Below are positions 1 to 9,724 of a stretch of DNA of 36,313 nucleotides, piece by piece (within the stretch, counting starts at the first letter, position 1; each line of letters starts with the position of its first letter). The DNA comes from Oscillospiraceae bacterium (GTDB lineage: Bacteria > Bacillota > Clostridia > Oscillospirales > Ruminococcaceae), in NCBI GenBank assembly GCA_024697725.1, contig JAILFE010000222.1, positions 1 through 36,313 on the forward strand. The letters are read 5' to 3'. The notes beneath the pieces are model-generated. The model saw nothing but the letters and a program-made list of their open reading frames with translations. It ran no database searches and was not told the DNA's origin. Position numbers and translations under genes: made by a program.

Positions 1-1
1 T

Positions 2-718
2 CCGATGCCTGTCACGACTGACGGGGTGAATCTTTCAGCCCCCGATACTGAAAAGGCGTTTCCTCTTGCGGGTCTGAGTTCACTTGTAAAAAAGGGAGGA
101 ATGGTATTCGGCGGTAGGATTACTCCGGATATCAGAAGGATATTTGAAGATCAGACCGTAATAGATTATTCCGCTGTCGAAGAGCTTACAGTGGAAAATG
201 CGATGATAACAGCAGAAGGCGCGGTCAGCGAGGCTATGCGCAGGCAGGATATCACACTTTACGTTCAGAAGATACTTGTTATAGGGTTCGGCAGGATTGG
301 CAGGGCGTTAGTCCGTGTCCTCGGTGGTTTTTCATCTGATATTACAGTAGCAGTCCGCCGCAGAGAAAGCGCCGCATGGGTCGGGATATGCGGATGCCGC
401 AGTATCATGTCCGATAATCTCGTTGGTGACGGGATGCCGTATACCCTTGTATTCAATACGGCACCTTCGGAACAGGGGAGATATATCCTTGACCGCGGCA
501 TACTGAAGAATATGAGAAGAGATGCGCTGATAATAGATCTTGCATCAGCTCCGGGAGCGACCGATCTTTCCGCTGCTGAAGAGCTCGGCATCGAAGCGGT
601 GAATCTCACAGGCGTTCCCGGGAGATATGCGCCCGAAACGGCAGGCAGACTCATTGCCGATACGGTATATGATATAATAAACAGAAGAAAGGAAGTTGAT
701 AAAGGTGATCTCGTTTGA
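2..718 (+). CDS. dpaA: Dipicolinate synthase subunit A (5'-truncated by window edge)
   Basis: Open frame from window start; Rossmann motif ILVIGFGRIGRALVRVL and C-terminal 'TGVPGRYAPETAGRLIADTVYDII' typical of DpaA/SpoVFA; followed directly by the subunit B gene. Confidence 0.88.
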   Translation, partial: PMPVTTDGVNLSAPDTEKAFPLAGLSSLVKKGGMVFGGRITPDIRRIFEDQTVIDYSAVEELTVENAMITAEGAVSEAMRRQDITLYVQKILVIGFGRIGRALVRVLGGFSSDITVAVRRRESAAWVGICGCRSIMSDNLVGDGMPYTLVFNTAPSEQGRYILDRGILKNMRRDALIIDLASAPGATDLSAAEELGIEAVNLTGVPGRYAPETAGRLIADTVYDIINRRKEVDKGDLV

Positions 719-1301
719 TAATGTACGTATCGGATATGCGATGTGCGGTTCCTTCTGCACATTTGAAAAGTCCTTTGCCGCAATGGCGGAGCTGAAAAGG
801 CTCGGTGCCGATATCACGGTGATAATGTCGTCGAGTGCTGCCTCTGTCAGCTCCCGTTTCGGCACTGCAGCGGAGAATATCTCCCGTGCAGAAGAGATAA
901 GCGGCAGGAGTATCATCAGTACGATCGAAGCCGCAGAGCCTGTGGGTCCAAAGCATATGTTCGATCTGCTGATATGCTCTCCGTGTACCGGTAATACTAT
1001 TGCAAGACTGAGCCGAGGGATAACGGACACACCTGTTACTATGGCGGTAAAATCACATCTTCGCAACAGCTCGCCCGTGCTTATCGCAGTATCGACCAAT
1101 GATGCTCTGACCGCCTCTGCCGAAAACATCGGAAGGCTGCTGAACAGAAAAAATTATTATTTCGTTCCGTTCAGACAGGATGATCCGCAGAAAAAGCCTT
1201 CGTCTGCGGTCGCCGATTTCTCACTGATACCCGAAGCGGCAGCAGCGGCTCTTGACGGCAGGCAGCTCCAGCCGGTGCTGCGTTCACCCGTCACACGCTG
1301 A
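705..1301 (+). CDS. dpaB: Dipicolinate synthase subunit B (flavoprotein)
   Basis: VRIGYAMCGSFCTFEKSF...LLICSPCTGNTIARLSRGITDTPVTMAVKSHLRN is SpoVFB-like; overlaps dpaA. Start may be GTG 705 (aaagga upstream) or TTG 696. Confidence 0.88.
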   Translation: MISFDNVRIGYAMCGSFCTFEKSFAAMAELKRLGADITVIMSSSAASVSSRFGTAAENISRAEEISGRSIISTIEAAEPVGPKHMFDLLICSPCTGNTIARLSRGITDTPVTMAVKSHLRNSSPVLIAVSTNDALTASAENIGRLLNRKNYYFVPFRQDDPQKKPSSAVADFSLIPEAAAAALDGRQLQPVLRSPVTR

Positions 1302-1311
1302 TGATGCAAAT

Positions 1312-1350
1312 ACCGCCCGACAGCATTGATATACTGTCGGGCGGTCGTCT
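1312..1350 (+). terminator. Probable intrinsic terminator / strong hairpin after dpaB
   Basis: accgcccgacag (1312-1323) pairs perfectly with ctgtcgggcggt (1334-1345); only a short T-rich tail. Confidence 0.6.
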
Positions 1351-1366
1351 TACATACATCCGGAAG

Positions 1367-1975
1367 TTACCGAATATATGACATATCGCTGATCCGTTTT
1401 ATTATCCTTTTCCCGTCGTCCCTCACGATCATCTGAGACACTCCGCCGGAATAGCCGAACATTTCACATATGTTAAGTGCTCCGACCTCCGTTCCGAGGA
1501 ACATTGAATTGAAAACACTCAGCAGATCGCCATGAGAGACGATAACGATGTTTTCGGTATCATCTGCTATGATATCGTCAAAAAACGGCTTTAATCTGTT
1601 CCATACGTCCCTGCGGCTCTCTGCATCCGAAAAAAGACGGTCATCTATAGTCTTTTCATCGCATTCAAGATTCTCACGCAGCCACTGCACAGACTTCCCG
1701 CAGCATTTTCCGAGATTTCGTTCCCGCAGTTCTTTTCTCACGACCGGAACGACCTGAAGCTGCTGTGATATCCTGTCAGCCGTTTGCCTTGCGCGTTTAA
1801 GATCGGAAGTATACAGCACAACATCCTTGCCGTCAAGCTCTTGTTTCAGCTTTACTGCGATCTGGTCTGCCTGATGCTTTCCGAGTTCGGTCAGTTCCCA
1901 ATCTGTCCATGAGCCCACCATACCGTTTGTATGGTGTACAGACTGCGTATGCTGAACGGTGAATATATTTTTCAT
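1367..1975 (-). CDS. Histidine phosphatase family protein (phosphoglycerate mutase-like)
   Basis: LYTSDLKRARQTADRI and IVIVSHGDLLS motifs; start MKNIF with GGAGG 7 nt upstream. N-terminal motif reads QHTQS instead of RHGxT. Confidence 0.8.
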   Translation of the reverse strand: MKNIFTVQHTQSVHHTNGMVGSWTDWELTELGKHQADQIAVKLKQELDGKDVVLYTSDLKRARQTADRISQQLQVVPVVRKELRERNLGKCCGKSVQWLRENLECDEKTIDDRLFSDAESRRDVWNRLKPFFDDIIADDTENIVIVSHGDLLSVFNSMFLGTEVGALNICEMFGYSGGVSQMIVRDDGKRIIKRISDMSYIR

Positions 1976-2077
1976 CAGCTGTCCTCCGATCAATATACAA
2001 GTGCCATAGTACTTCCGGACTTGGAACGGAAATTACTATGGCATGGCTCTTTTTCTTTTCGCATTAGATGGATTATA

Positions 2078-2737
2078 TCATTTTTTCTTCTTGTTTGTCA
2101 CCATTTTTACCTTGTCTGCACTGCTGCTTTTGTCGAATATCTTTTTGCGCAGCTTACGGCAGAGCTCGGTAAGTTCGTTTTTTCCGTCATATGCGGAAAA
2201 ATCCTCCGATGCCTTCTGTGCATCGGCTATCATATCGAGCTTCAGGAATGATCTTACGATGCAGATATCGGTCATAAGTGTTTTTCTTTCGTCCTTGTAG
2301 TCGTTTATTATCTTTATAAATACGGTGACAGCAGCGTCAAAATTTCCTGCGATGAATTGGTGTATCCCGAGACTTCTTCTCAGGAATACGTTCGGTTCAC
2401 CGAGAACTATCTTGTTGTATTGTACATATATCTCGTCTGCCGCCGCAAAGCGGTTCAGAAGGAACAGACAGAGGATGCGGTTTGCAAGGAATGCCTGTGC
2501 GGATACCTTCGGTACCTTTTCTGTTTCGACATCTTCATATGCGTTTGCTGCTCTTTTCAGCTCACCCATGAACAGAAGGGAGTTTGCATATCTGCTCTTG
2601 CCCTCTGCTATGTCCGAAGGCGATTTTGCTTCGGCGATCTCCGAGAGCAGCTTTTCCGTATATTCCTCACAGTAGCCTTTTTCGGTGAGTATCTTCATCG
2701 ACTCGGAATAATAATCCTTCTTTTTCCGGAAAAACAT
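2078..2737 (-). CDS. Hypothetical protein, helical/TPR-like
   Basis: 219-aa ORF with Ala-rich amphipathic helices; tandem with other minus-strand genes. Confidence 0.6.
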   Translation of the reverse strand: MFFRKKKDYYSESMKILTEKGYCEEYTEKLLSEIAEAKSPSDIAEGKSRYANSLLFMGELKRAANAYEDVETEKVPKVSAQAFLANRILCLFLLNRFAAADEIYVQYNKIVLGEPNVFLRRSLGIHQFIAGNFDAAVTVFIKIINDYKDERKTLMTDICIVRSFLKLDMIADAQKASEDFSAYDGKNELTELCRKLRKKIFDKSSSADKVKMVTNKKKK

Positions 2738-2759
2738 GGCACATCCCTTTCATATGTGA

Positions 2760-3977
2760 TCAGACAGCCGAGACGACCTCGATCGCTTTTATCAGCTGAG
2801 AATCATACATTTCCTGTTCGGCGGCTGTAAGTCTGAACGGGTCTACTCCCGCAGGGAGCGATATGTCATAATCAGGCCTCAGCCCAATCCCGTTGAAATC
2901 GCCGCTGTTTTTCGTATGCACCGACGCAGCAGAAAATCTGACGGCACTCCCGTCCGTGCATTTGTATGTTTCCTGAATAACGCCTTTGCCATAGGTGTTT
3001 TTCCCGACTATGACCGCACCGAGCTCATCACGCAAAGCAAATGCAAAAAGCTCGGCTTCTCCGATAGTACCGCTGTTTACGATAACTGCCGCTGTCCCGT
3101 TGAGCGCAATCTCGTCGTTTGTACGGACAGCTATATCCTGATGAGTCGGATAATCGGCTGTAACGATATCTCCCGATGGGAGCAGCAGTTCTAGCACAGC
3201 CGAAAGCGCTTCAAGAGAACCGCCCTTGTTGTCGCGAACATCAAAAATATATTTGTCCGCGCCGTTTTCCGAAAGTACGTCAAGGATAGGGGAGAGCTGT
3301 CCCGCAGTGAGATCGTTGAAGCTGCTTATGCGTATATATCCGATATTTCCTCTGATGCTTCCCGTTACTGAGATTATATCCGTTTCGGCGGCGATCATAT
3401 CAAGATTACGGAATACAGTAGTTCCGTCGGCGTTTGTCCTTTTTATATGGAGCTTGACCTTTGTCCCGTCAGGCGAGGAGAATACTCCTACAGCGCTCTG
3501 ATATCCGCCGGGATAGGAATTGATATTGACATTGTTCACTGCCATAACGACATCGCCCTTAACGAGTCCGTATTCCTCGGCGGGGGAGCCCTTGTATATC
3601 GAATCTATCACAGCATAGCCCGCGCTGTCCTTTTCCCATGTGAAGCCGAGCCCTGTGATCTTGCCGGTATATTCTGCTGTCTGTGAAGCAAATTCATCTG
3701 CGCTGTAATACCGTGCATACGGGTCATCAAGTCCCTGTATATAGCCGCTCATGATATCGTCAAGAAGCTGCTTTTCATCTATCTCGTTGATATAATTGCT
3801 GCGGACGAAATTATCCGCATCTGAAAGCTTGATGTAAAAATCCTGCTTTTCGCTGACGCTGCGTATTTTTTTATTGAATATATTCAGTGATACGTTGCCG
3901 GTGATCACGAATGTAACTGCTGCGGTCACTGCTGAGATCCCGATGACCGTGCCGATTGAAAATCTTTTTCCCATCAA
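2760..3977 (-). CDS. S41 family C-terminal processing peptidase (CtpA/CtpB-like) with PDZ domain
   Basis: N-terminal TM; PDZ region GLGFTWEKDSAGYAVIDSIYKGSPAEEYGLVKGDVVMAVN; S41 core DVRDNKGGSLEAL...GAVIVGKNTYGKGVIQ. Confidence 0.85.
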   Translation of the reverse strand: MMGKRFSIGTVIGISAVTAAVTFVITGNVSLNIFNKKIRSVSEKQDFYIKLSDADNFVRSNYINEIDEKQLLDDIMSGYIQGLDDPYARYYSADEFASQTAEYTGKITGLGFTWEKDSAGYAVIDSIYKGSPAEEYGLVKGDVVMAVNNVNINSYPGGYQSAVGVFSSPDGTKVKLHIKRTNADGTTVFRNLDMIAAETDIISVTGSIRGNIGYIRISSFNDLTAGQLSPILDVLSENGADKYIFDVRDNKGGSLEALSAVLELLLPSGDIVTADYPTHQDIAVRTNDEIALNGTAAVIVNSGTIGEAELFAFALRDELGAVIVGKNTYGKGVIQETYKCTDGSAVRFSAASVHTKNSGDFNGIGLRPDYDISLPAGVDPFRLTAAEQEMYDSQLIKAIEVVSAV

Positions 3978-4099
3978 TCGGATGCCTTTCCTCCCGGATC
4001 ATGCTCCGCGCAAGGCGGGGCAGATCATTATTTTTGTTTATTCAAAGGCAACACCGCACAGAATGATCCATGCGGTATTGATTGTTTTATATTATTCTG

Positions 4100-5773
4100 T
4101 TATTTTTCCATTTCCACGTAATTGAACGGGTCGGTGTGCTGACCGTTGACACGGACTTCAAAGTGGCAGTGGTTTCCGTAGGCATATCCTGTATGACCGA
4201 TATATCCTATGATCTGACCCTGCTGAACCTCTTCTCCGACGCTAACGCAGCAGCTTTCCATATGCGCATATACAGTAGCGATACCGTCGCCGTGGTCGAT
4301 AATTACGTGTATACCGTAGCCGTTTCCTGTATCGGAGGCTGTCATGACAACGCCGCCAGCAGAAGCGACTATCGCTTCCCCCTCACAGCCCGGTTTGTTT
4401 ATGTCTATACCCTTGTGGAATGAGCTCGAGCTTTCTTCCTCAATGTATCGGCTGCCATAGCCGTCGGTTATATTCCTCACGGTAGGCACAGGCCACATAA
4501 ATCCTGTATCGGGATATGTACCGTAGCCCTTGTCACCGTCATATTCGTAGTTGTATTCAAATCCATTGTCATCGAAGAATAATGTATCTTCGTCATCGCT
4601 GTTTTCAGCCGGAACTGAGCTGTCCTCATCATAGAGATGATCGAACTGATAATCGGAATAGGGATCATAGAAATCATATTCATCTTCGCTGCCTGACGGC
4701 TCCGACATTATGAAGAACGATTCCTCCGGCGTTTCTGTTTCGGTATATGGGCTCTCTGTGTCAAAGGAGGAAGACTCTGTTTCGGGCGCGGCTGTCTCTT
4801 CGGGAGACCCGCTCATTATAATATCTTCATTCTCCACAGTGAGGGGAACTTCAGTCTCCTGTTTTCTGGCATCTTCCTCAGCCTTTTTCTGTGCCTTGGC
4901 TTTCTTCTCGGCTTTAGCCTTTCTTTCTGCTTCTGCTTTCTTTCTTGCAGCTCGTTCTTCCTCGAGCTTTTTCTTCTTTTCCGCCATTCTTTCGGCTATT
5001 GCTGCCTGCTCGCGGCGGATATAATCCTGAAGCTCTTCCTCGATCTGCTGTTCTTCCTTTTCTATCTCAACAGTGCGCTCGGACTGAGCCTCTGCCTGAT
5101 TTTCATACCACTGCTGTGTCTCTTTATGGTTTGCGTATGTATTCTGAAGCTCTTTGAGGATATGCTCCTGCTCCGCCTTTTTATTTCCGAGTGCGGCGCG
5201 TTCATTTTCGAGCTCCTGCTTGTCGGCATCGAGCGCTTTTATCTCATCCGAGAGATCGTTGATCATGTCGTTTTCGTGCTTGGATACTCTCTGCACTATC
5301 TCTAGGCGTGAAAGCATATCGTAGAAATCAGACGAGCCGACTATTACCTCTGCAAGGCTGTCGTTCCCGGAGACATACAGGACACGAAGGCGCTGACGGA
5401 ATTTTTCTATACCTTCATCCACCGCTGCCTGCTTTTCGGAGATCCTTTGGTCAAGCTCGGTCATTCTTCCGTTCAGGAGCAGTATCTGTTCGGAAACGTT
5501 TGCCATTTCTTCTTCCTGGATCTTCATCTTGCGGTCGTAAAGCTCAAGATATTCAGCATATTTATCGGCTTTTTCGGAATAGTCCTTTATTGATGCCTCA
5601 AGCTGCAGACGCTCTGTTTCAAGCTCTGTCTGGCGGCTTTCGAGAGATGTTATCGCATCCTCATAATCTGCCGAGCAGATCTCCGATCCCTGCATTGATA
5701 CCGCAATGATCGAAAGAGCAGCTGCAAATGCTGTTATCTTCATTAAAAAATGCTTACCGTTTCTGTACGCCAT
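4100..5773 (-). CDS. Coiled-coil murein hydrolase activator/M23 (LytM) peptidase, EnvC/PcsB-like
   Basis: Signal peptide, long coiled coil, acidic linker, C-terminal LytM domain with HKGID, YAHM and HCHFEV motifs; lies immediately downstream of ftsEX. Confidence 0.85.
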   Translation of the reverse strand: MAYRNGKHFLMKITAFAAALSIIAVSMQGSEICSADYEDAITSLESRQTELETERLQLEASIKDYSEKADKYAEYLELYDRKMKIQEEEMANVSEQILLLNGRMTELDQRISEKQAAVDEGIEKFRQRLRVLYVSGNDSLAEVIVGSSDFYDMLSRLEIVQRVSKHENDMINDLSDEIKALDADKQELENERAALGNKKAEQEHILKELQNTYANHKETQQWYENQAEAQSERTVEIEKEEQQIEEELQDYIRREQAAIAERMAEKKKKLEEERAARKKAEAERKAKAEKKAKAQKKAEEDARKQETEVPLTVENEDIIMSGSPEETAAPETESSSFDTESPYTETETPEESFFIMSEPSGSEDEYDFYDPYSDYQFDHLYDEDSSVPAENSDDEDTLFFDDNGFEYNYEYDGDKGYGTYPDTGFMWPVPTVRNITDGYGSRYIEEESSSSFHKGIDINKPGCEGEAIVASAGGVVMTASDTGNGYGIHVIIDHGDGIATVYAHMESCCVSVGEEVQQGQIIGYIGHTGYAYGNHCHFEVRVNGQHTDPFNYVEMEK

Positions 5774-5859
5774 TTAAATTCACATCCTGTAATCTTTTGT
5801 TCTGCTTTACACTTTTTTTCTATGAATAAACTGGATTACCTGTGCAGCGGACTGCATTT

Positions 5860-6765
5860 TTACACTTTGACATATTTCTTTGTACTCAGAAGAGTACCGA
5901 ATGAACCGACCACAGCTCCGGCTGTGATATATACGATAGCCATACGCAGTGCTACCTTTGAAAACGGGATAAAGCCCTTTATCCCCATTGCGAGCCATAT
6001 CGTGCTGTCGGACATGAGCACATCAATGATCTTCACATAGCCTGCCCATGTAAGGAGTATAGCTGCTGTACCGGCGAATATCCCCATTATCATGCCTTCG
6101 ATGAAGAAAGGCACCTCGATGAAGGTATTTGTCGCTCCGACATATTTCATTATTGCGATCTCGCGCTTGCGCATATCGACGCTTGCTCTTGCTGCATTAG
6201 ATATGATGACAATGCTTACAACGATCAGCGCGATTATTATTATGCCCGAAAGGATATATACGAGCGATCTGAGACCCGTGAGCACGCTGACAAAATCCGT
6301 CGGCGCCTTGACCGAGTAGATGCCCTGCAATGAATTTATGCTCATGAGCGTCGAGCTCATCCTGCTTATATCTGCGACCTTGAGCCTGTATGCGTCGGGC
6401 AGGGGACTTTCATCACCGATGTAGTCAAAAAGCTCCTCTGCATTGTCCATACCGGCCTTCATGTCCTCAAAAGCCTGATCCTTTGAATAGAATTCGACCG
6501 ATTTGATATTGTCCATCTGTCTGAGCCTGTCGCCCATAATTGATATATCATCGTCAGTCAGATTGTCATTCAGGAAGATCACGACCTCGTTCTTTTCCTC
6601 GACATTGCCGATAAAGGTATTGATATTTTCCGTAAAAAGGACTGAAAAGCCCACAAGTAGCATTGAAACAGTCAGGATGCAGAACGATGCGACGGACATT
6701 ATCCTGTTGTTCCATATATTCTGAAAGCCTCTTCCGGTGAGGTATGCGATACTGCTGATTCTCAT
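5860..6765 (-). CDS. ftsX: Cell division protein FtsX (permease-like)
   Basis: RGFQNIWNNRIMSVASFCILTVSMLLVG N-terminus; four-TM architecture; downstream of ftsE. Confidence 0.92.
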   Translation of the reverse strand: MRISSIAYLTGRGFQNIWNNRIMSVASFCILTVSMLLVGFSVLFTENINTFIGNVEEKNEVVIFLNDNLTDDDISIMGDRLRQMDNIKSVEFYSKDQAFEDMKAGMDNAEELFDYIGDESPLPDAYRLKVADISRMSSTLMSINSLQGIYSVKAPTDFVSVLTGLRSLVYILSGIIIIALIVVSIVIISNAARASVDMRKREIAIMKYVGATNTFIEVPFFIEGMIMGIFAGTAAILLTWAGYVKIIDVLMSDSTIWLAMGIKGFIPFSKVALRMAIVYITAGAVVGSFGTLLSTKKYVKV

Positions 6766-6841
6766 TAATTAATGTTCAAACCTTTCTTACGCCCCTTGAC
6801 CTGTCTTCTTCTCTTTTTTCTTTCTTTATCACAAAATACGG

Positions 6842-7507
6842 TCAGATAACATCATCAAAATTGACCTGACCCTCATATATCGAAATAATCCGACCGCCGA
6901 AACGGCGCACGAGATCATGCTCGTGAGTTACCATAAGCACTGTTGTGTCGCATTTGTTTATGCCCTGAAGCAGCTCGATTATCTCGATCGTTGTTTTGGG
7001 ATCAAGATTTCCCGTAGGCTCGTCGGCAATGATGAGCTTGGGATCGTTCACAAGGGCGCGTGCGATCGCAACGCGCTGCTGCTCACCGCCCGAAAGCTCG
7101 TTCGGGTGGACCTTCGCCTTGTCCTTCAGACCGACAAGACCGAGAACATATGCCACGCGCCGTCTGATATACTTTACGGGAGCGTCGATGCTGCGGAGCA
7201 CGAACGCCACGTTGTCGTAAACGCTCATATTGTCTATGAGCTTGAAATCCTGAAATACGTATCCTATAGTACGGCGGAGCTTGGGGATCTCATTTGCTCT
7301 GATCTTATTGAGCTCGTATCCGTTCACGGCAACAGAGCCGCTCGTCGGAGATATCTCCTTGATAAGCAGCTTGATGAGCGTGCTTTTTCCCGCGCCAGAT
7401 TTGCCGACAAGAAATACGAAATCTCCGTCGTTTATCGTAAGGCTCACATTATTCAGGGCTCTTACGCCGTTTGAATATGTGACCGATACATTTCTGAGTT
7501 CAACCAT
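6842..7507 (-). CDS. ftsE: Cell division ATP-binding protein FtsE
   Basis: Walker [10 protein letters not shown], signature [15 protein letters not shown], Walker [14 protein letters not shown]; likely start [14 protein letters not shown] inside the longer ORF 6842..7597. Confidence 0.92.
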   Translation of the reverse strand: MVELRNVSVTYSNGVRALNNVSLTINDGDFVFLVGKSGAGKSTLIKLLIKEISPTSGSVAVNGYELNKIRANEIPKLRRTIGYVFQDFKLIDNMSVYDNVAFVLRSIDAPVKYIRRRVAYVLGLVGLKDKAKVHPNELSGGEQQRVAIARALVNDPKLIIADEPTGNLDPKTTIEIIELLQGINKCDTTVLMVTHEHDLVRRFGGRIISIYEGQVNFDDVI

Positions 7508-7640
7508 CCGTTTTGATTCCTCCAAAATATAAAAGGGCATAACACTGTCTGCCCTTTTATACGGCATCCATCGGATACCGTCAGCCCAGCGTTTCAATTT
7601 ATCTTTTTCTGTTGAAATACGTTTGAGACTGTTATACTAC

Positions 7641-7680
7641 GCGCTGTTCCGGAATGTCTGAAAGACATTCCGGAATGCGC
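7641..7680. repeat. Palindromic hairpin repeat, family B copy 1
   Basis: ttccggaatgtct (7647-7659) / agacattccggaa (7663-7675), 13-bp perfect stem, GAA loop, flanked by gcgc/gcgc. Related copy at 16086-16128. Confidence 0.65.
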
Positions 7681-7694
7681 CGTCTTTTATACTA

Positions 7695-8780
7695 TCAGAA
7701 CTTTGTCGGGTTTGCCGAAAGATACTTCTTTACCATAAGTGCGATCTTGAACACTATAGCGTGATCGAATTCGCGGAGATCAAGTCCTGTGAGCTTCTTG
7801 ATCTTTTCGAGTCTGTACACGAGAGTATTTCTGTGTACGAAGAGCTTTCTCGATGTCTCGGAAACATTGAGGTTGTTTTCAAAGAAGCGCTGTATGGTGA
7901 AAAGCGTTTCGTGATCGAGAGATTCGATAGAACCCTTCTTGAATACCTCCTGCAAAAATGTCTCGCAGAGAGTGGTGGGGAGATGATAGATAAGTCTTGC
8001 GATACCGAGATTATCGTAAGAGCATATGATCTTGTCGGTATCGAACACCTTGCCGACTTCAAGGGAGATCTGAGCCTCCTTGAAGGACTTTGCAAGATCC
8101 TTTATCCCTGTGACAGGAGTGCCTATGCCGACATTCACGCGGGTATAGAATTCACTTGAAAGCGTGTCCGAAATGGAACGTGCGAGCTTTTCAAGATCCT
8201 TGGATTCGATATTGCTCTTGACCTCCTTGACGAGAACGATATCTGTCTCGGAGATATTGAACACGAAATCCTTCGCCTTGTCGGGGAAAAGATTCTGTAT
8301 AACATCATAAGCAGATACATCGTTCGAGGAGATTATCCTTACGAGCAGAACAACTCTGTTCACATCGGAATTGAAATGCAGTTCGCGCGCCTTTACGACG
8401 ATATCACCGGGAAGGACGTTATCGAGAACGACATTCTTTATGAAATTGTTCCTGTCGTATTTTTCATCGTAATACTGCTTTATGCTCGAAAGAGTGATCG
8501 CAAGGATACTTGCATATTTTGCGGCACTTTCGTCTGTTCCCTCGACAAATACTGCATAATCGGGCTTTATATGTGAGCCAAAGGGCTTATAGGTATAGTT
8601 GTCGCGCACAAATATATCATGTGAATCGCTGAGATCGAGAGATACGAACTCGTTTGTTGAACCGATCTTTGTGAGATCGCTGCACGCAATGATCGTTGCA
8701 GAGGTATCTACAACGCCGATAACGCAGTCCATCGTATCACGCATCTGATGAATAAGTCCCTGAAAAAGTCTGTTTGACAT
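7695..8780 (-). CDS. PucR/CdaR-family transcriptional regulator
   Basis: C-terminal HTH_30: LFTIQRFFENNLNVSETSRKLFVHRNTLVYRLEKIKKLTGLDLREFDHAIVFKIAL. Confidence 0.8.
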   Translation of the reverse strand: MSNRLFQGLIHQMRDTMDCVIGVVDTSATIIACSDLTKIGSTNEFVSLDLSDSHDIFVRDNYTYKPFGSHIKPDYAVFVEGTDESAAKYASILAITLSSIKQYYDEKYDRNNFIKNVVLDNVLPGDIVVKARELHFNSDVNRVVLLVRIISSNDVSAYDVIQNLFPDKAKDFVFNISETDIVLVKEVKSNIESKDLEKLARSISDTLSSEFYTRVNVGIGTPVTGIKDLAKSFKEAQISLEVGKVFDTDKIICSYDNLGIARLIYHLPTTLCETFLQEVFKKGSIESLDHETLFTIQRFFENNLNVSETSRKLFVHRNTLVYRLEKIKKLTGLDLREFDHAIVFKIALMVKKYLSANPTKF

Positions 8781-8978
8781 TATACGGTCATCCTTTCGAT
8801 ATTATGCGGAATAATCGCCGGAAAACGGGATATGTTTTCAGCGGTGACCATCACACGATCCTGTACCGCACTTTTATATACAAAATTATTTTAGCATACT
8901 TTAAACAAAAAAGTGTTAATTTTTTGTGAATTATGCAGTGCTTTTGTAAAATGCTGCTGCATTTCAGCGGCGGTAATA

Positions 8979-9695
8979 CTACTGCAATTCAATATAATTC
9001 CCGCCTGAAAGCAGGAAAGAAAGCTTTCTTTCCTTTACGGCAGAGATATAATCGGACGGCGACTTTATCCTGTGCTCCAGAGCAATACCGCCGCCGTAGA
9101 ATCTGTCGGTGGTATTGTGGGCATCGGAGCCGGCAGTCACAGGCAGATCATACCATCCTGCGTATATCTTTGCGCGGTCGTTGAATATGCTCCTGTCGCC
9201 GCGCATGGAATCGTTTAGTATCTCTATGCCGTCAACGCCGTGTACGAGCACGAATTTATGTATATACGGAGCCTCCCTGAACGGGTGGGCCTGTATCACC
9301 ATAGCGCCCTCTGATCTTGCAAACGGCACATATTCCTCAAACGGCATATCCATTATCTCGGGGTGTGCCTTCAGCCACTGCTTGTCAATGCCGTAGGTGA
9401 GGAGATCCGTCTCTCCGTTACCGAATTCGACGCCGAAAAACACATCAAGACCTATCTCATCGCCCTTTGCTTTGGCATGTTCATATCCGAGACAGTACCT
9501 GTCTACCTTTTCGTCCCACGGCAGATCCTTCGGGACGGCGCAGTTGCCGTTGAAGAAATGATCTGTCACGAACACTCCGGTATAGCCCTCGGATTTATAT
9601 TTTATCGCCATTTCCTCGGCAGTGCTCGAAGAACAGAGGCTACCTTCCGAGGTATGCATATGAGTCTCATATTTGTAAAGCAATATACTTATCAC
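8979..9695 (-). CDS. PHP domain-containing protein (metal-dependent phosphoesterase)
   Basis: YETHMHTSEGS, GVFVTDHF, HPFR and AGSDAHNT PHP motifs. Start uncertain: GTG 9695 or TTG 9683 with aaaggtg upstream. Confidence 0.85.
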   Translation of the reverse strand: MISILLYKYETHMHTSEGSLCSSSTAEEMAIKYKSEGYTGVFVTDHFFNGNCAVPKDLPWDEKVDRYCLGYEHAKAKGDEIGLDVFFGVEFGNGETDLLTYGIDKQWLKAHPEIMDMPFEEYVPFARSEGAMVIQAHPFREAPYIHKFVLVHGVDGIEILNDSMRGDRSIFNDRAKIYAGWYDLPVTAGSDAHNTTDRFYGGGIALEHRIKSPSDYISAVKERKLSFLLSGGNYIELQ

Positions 9696-9724
9696 CTTTC
9701 TGTATCAGGATCAAAGAACGGGTA

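Noticed and set aside
9013-9034. Perfect 22-bp palindrome aggaaagaaagctttctttcct
   Set aside because: Lies inside the PHP coding sequence (C-terminal KERKLSFLL) and is low-complexity; insufficient evidence of function.
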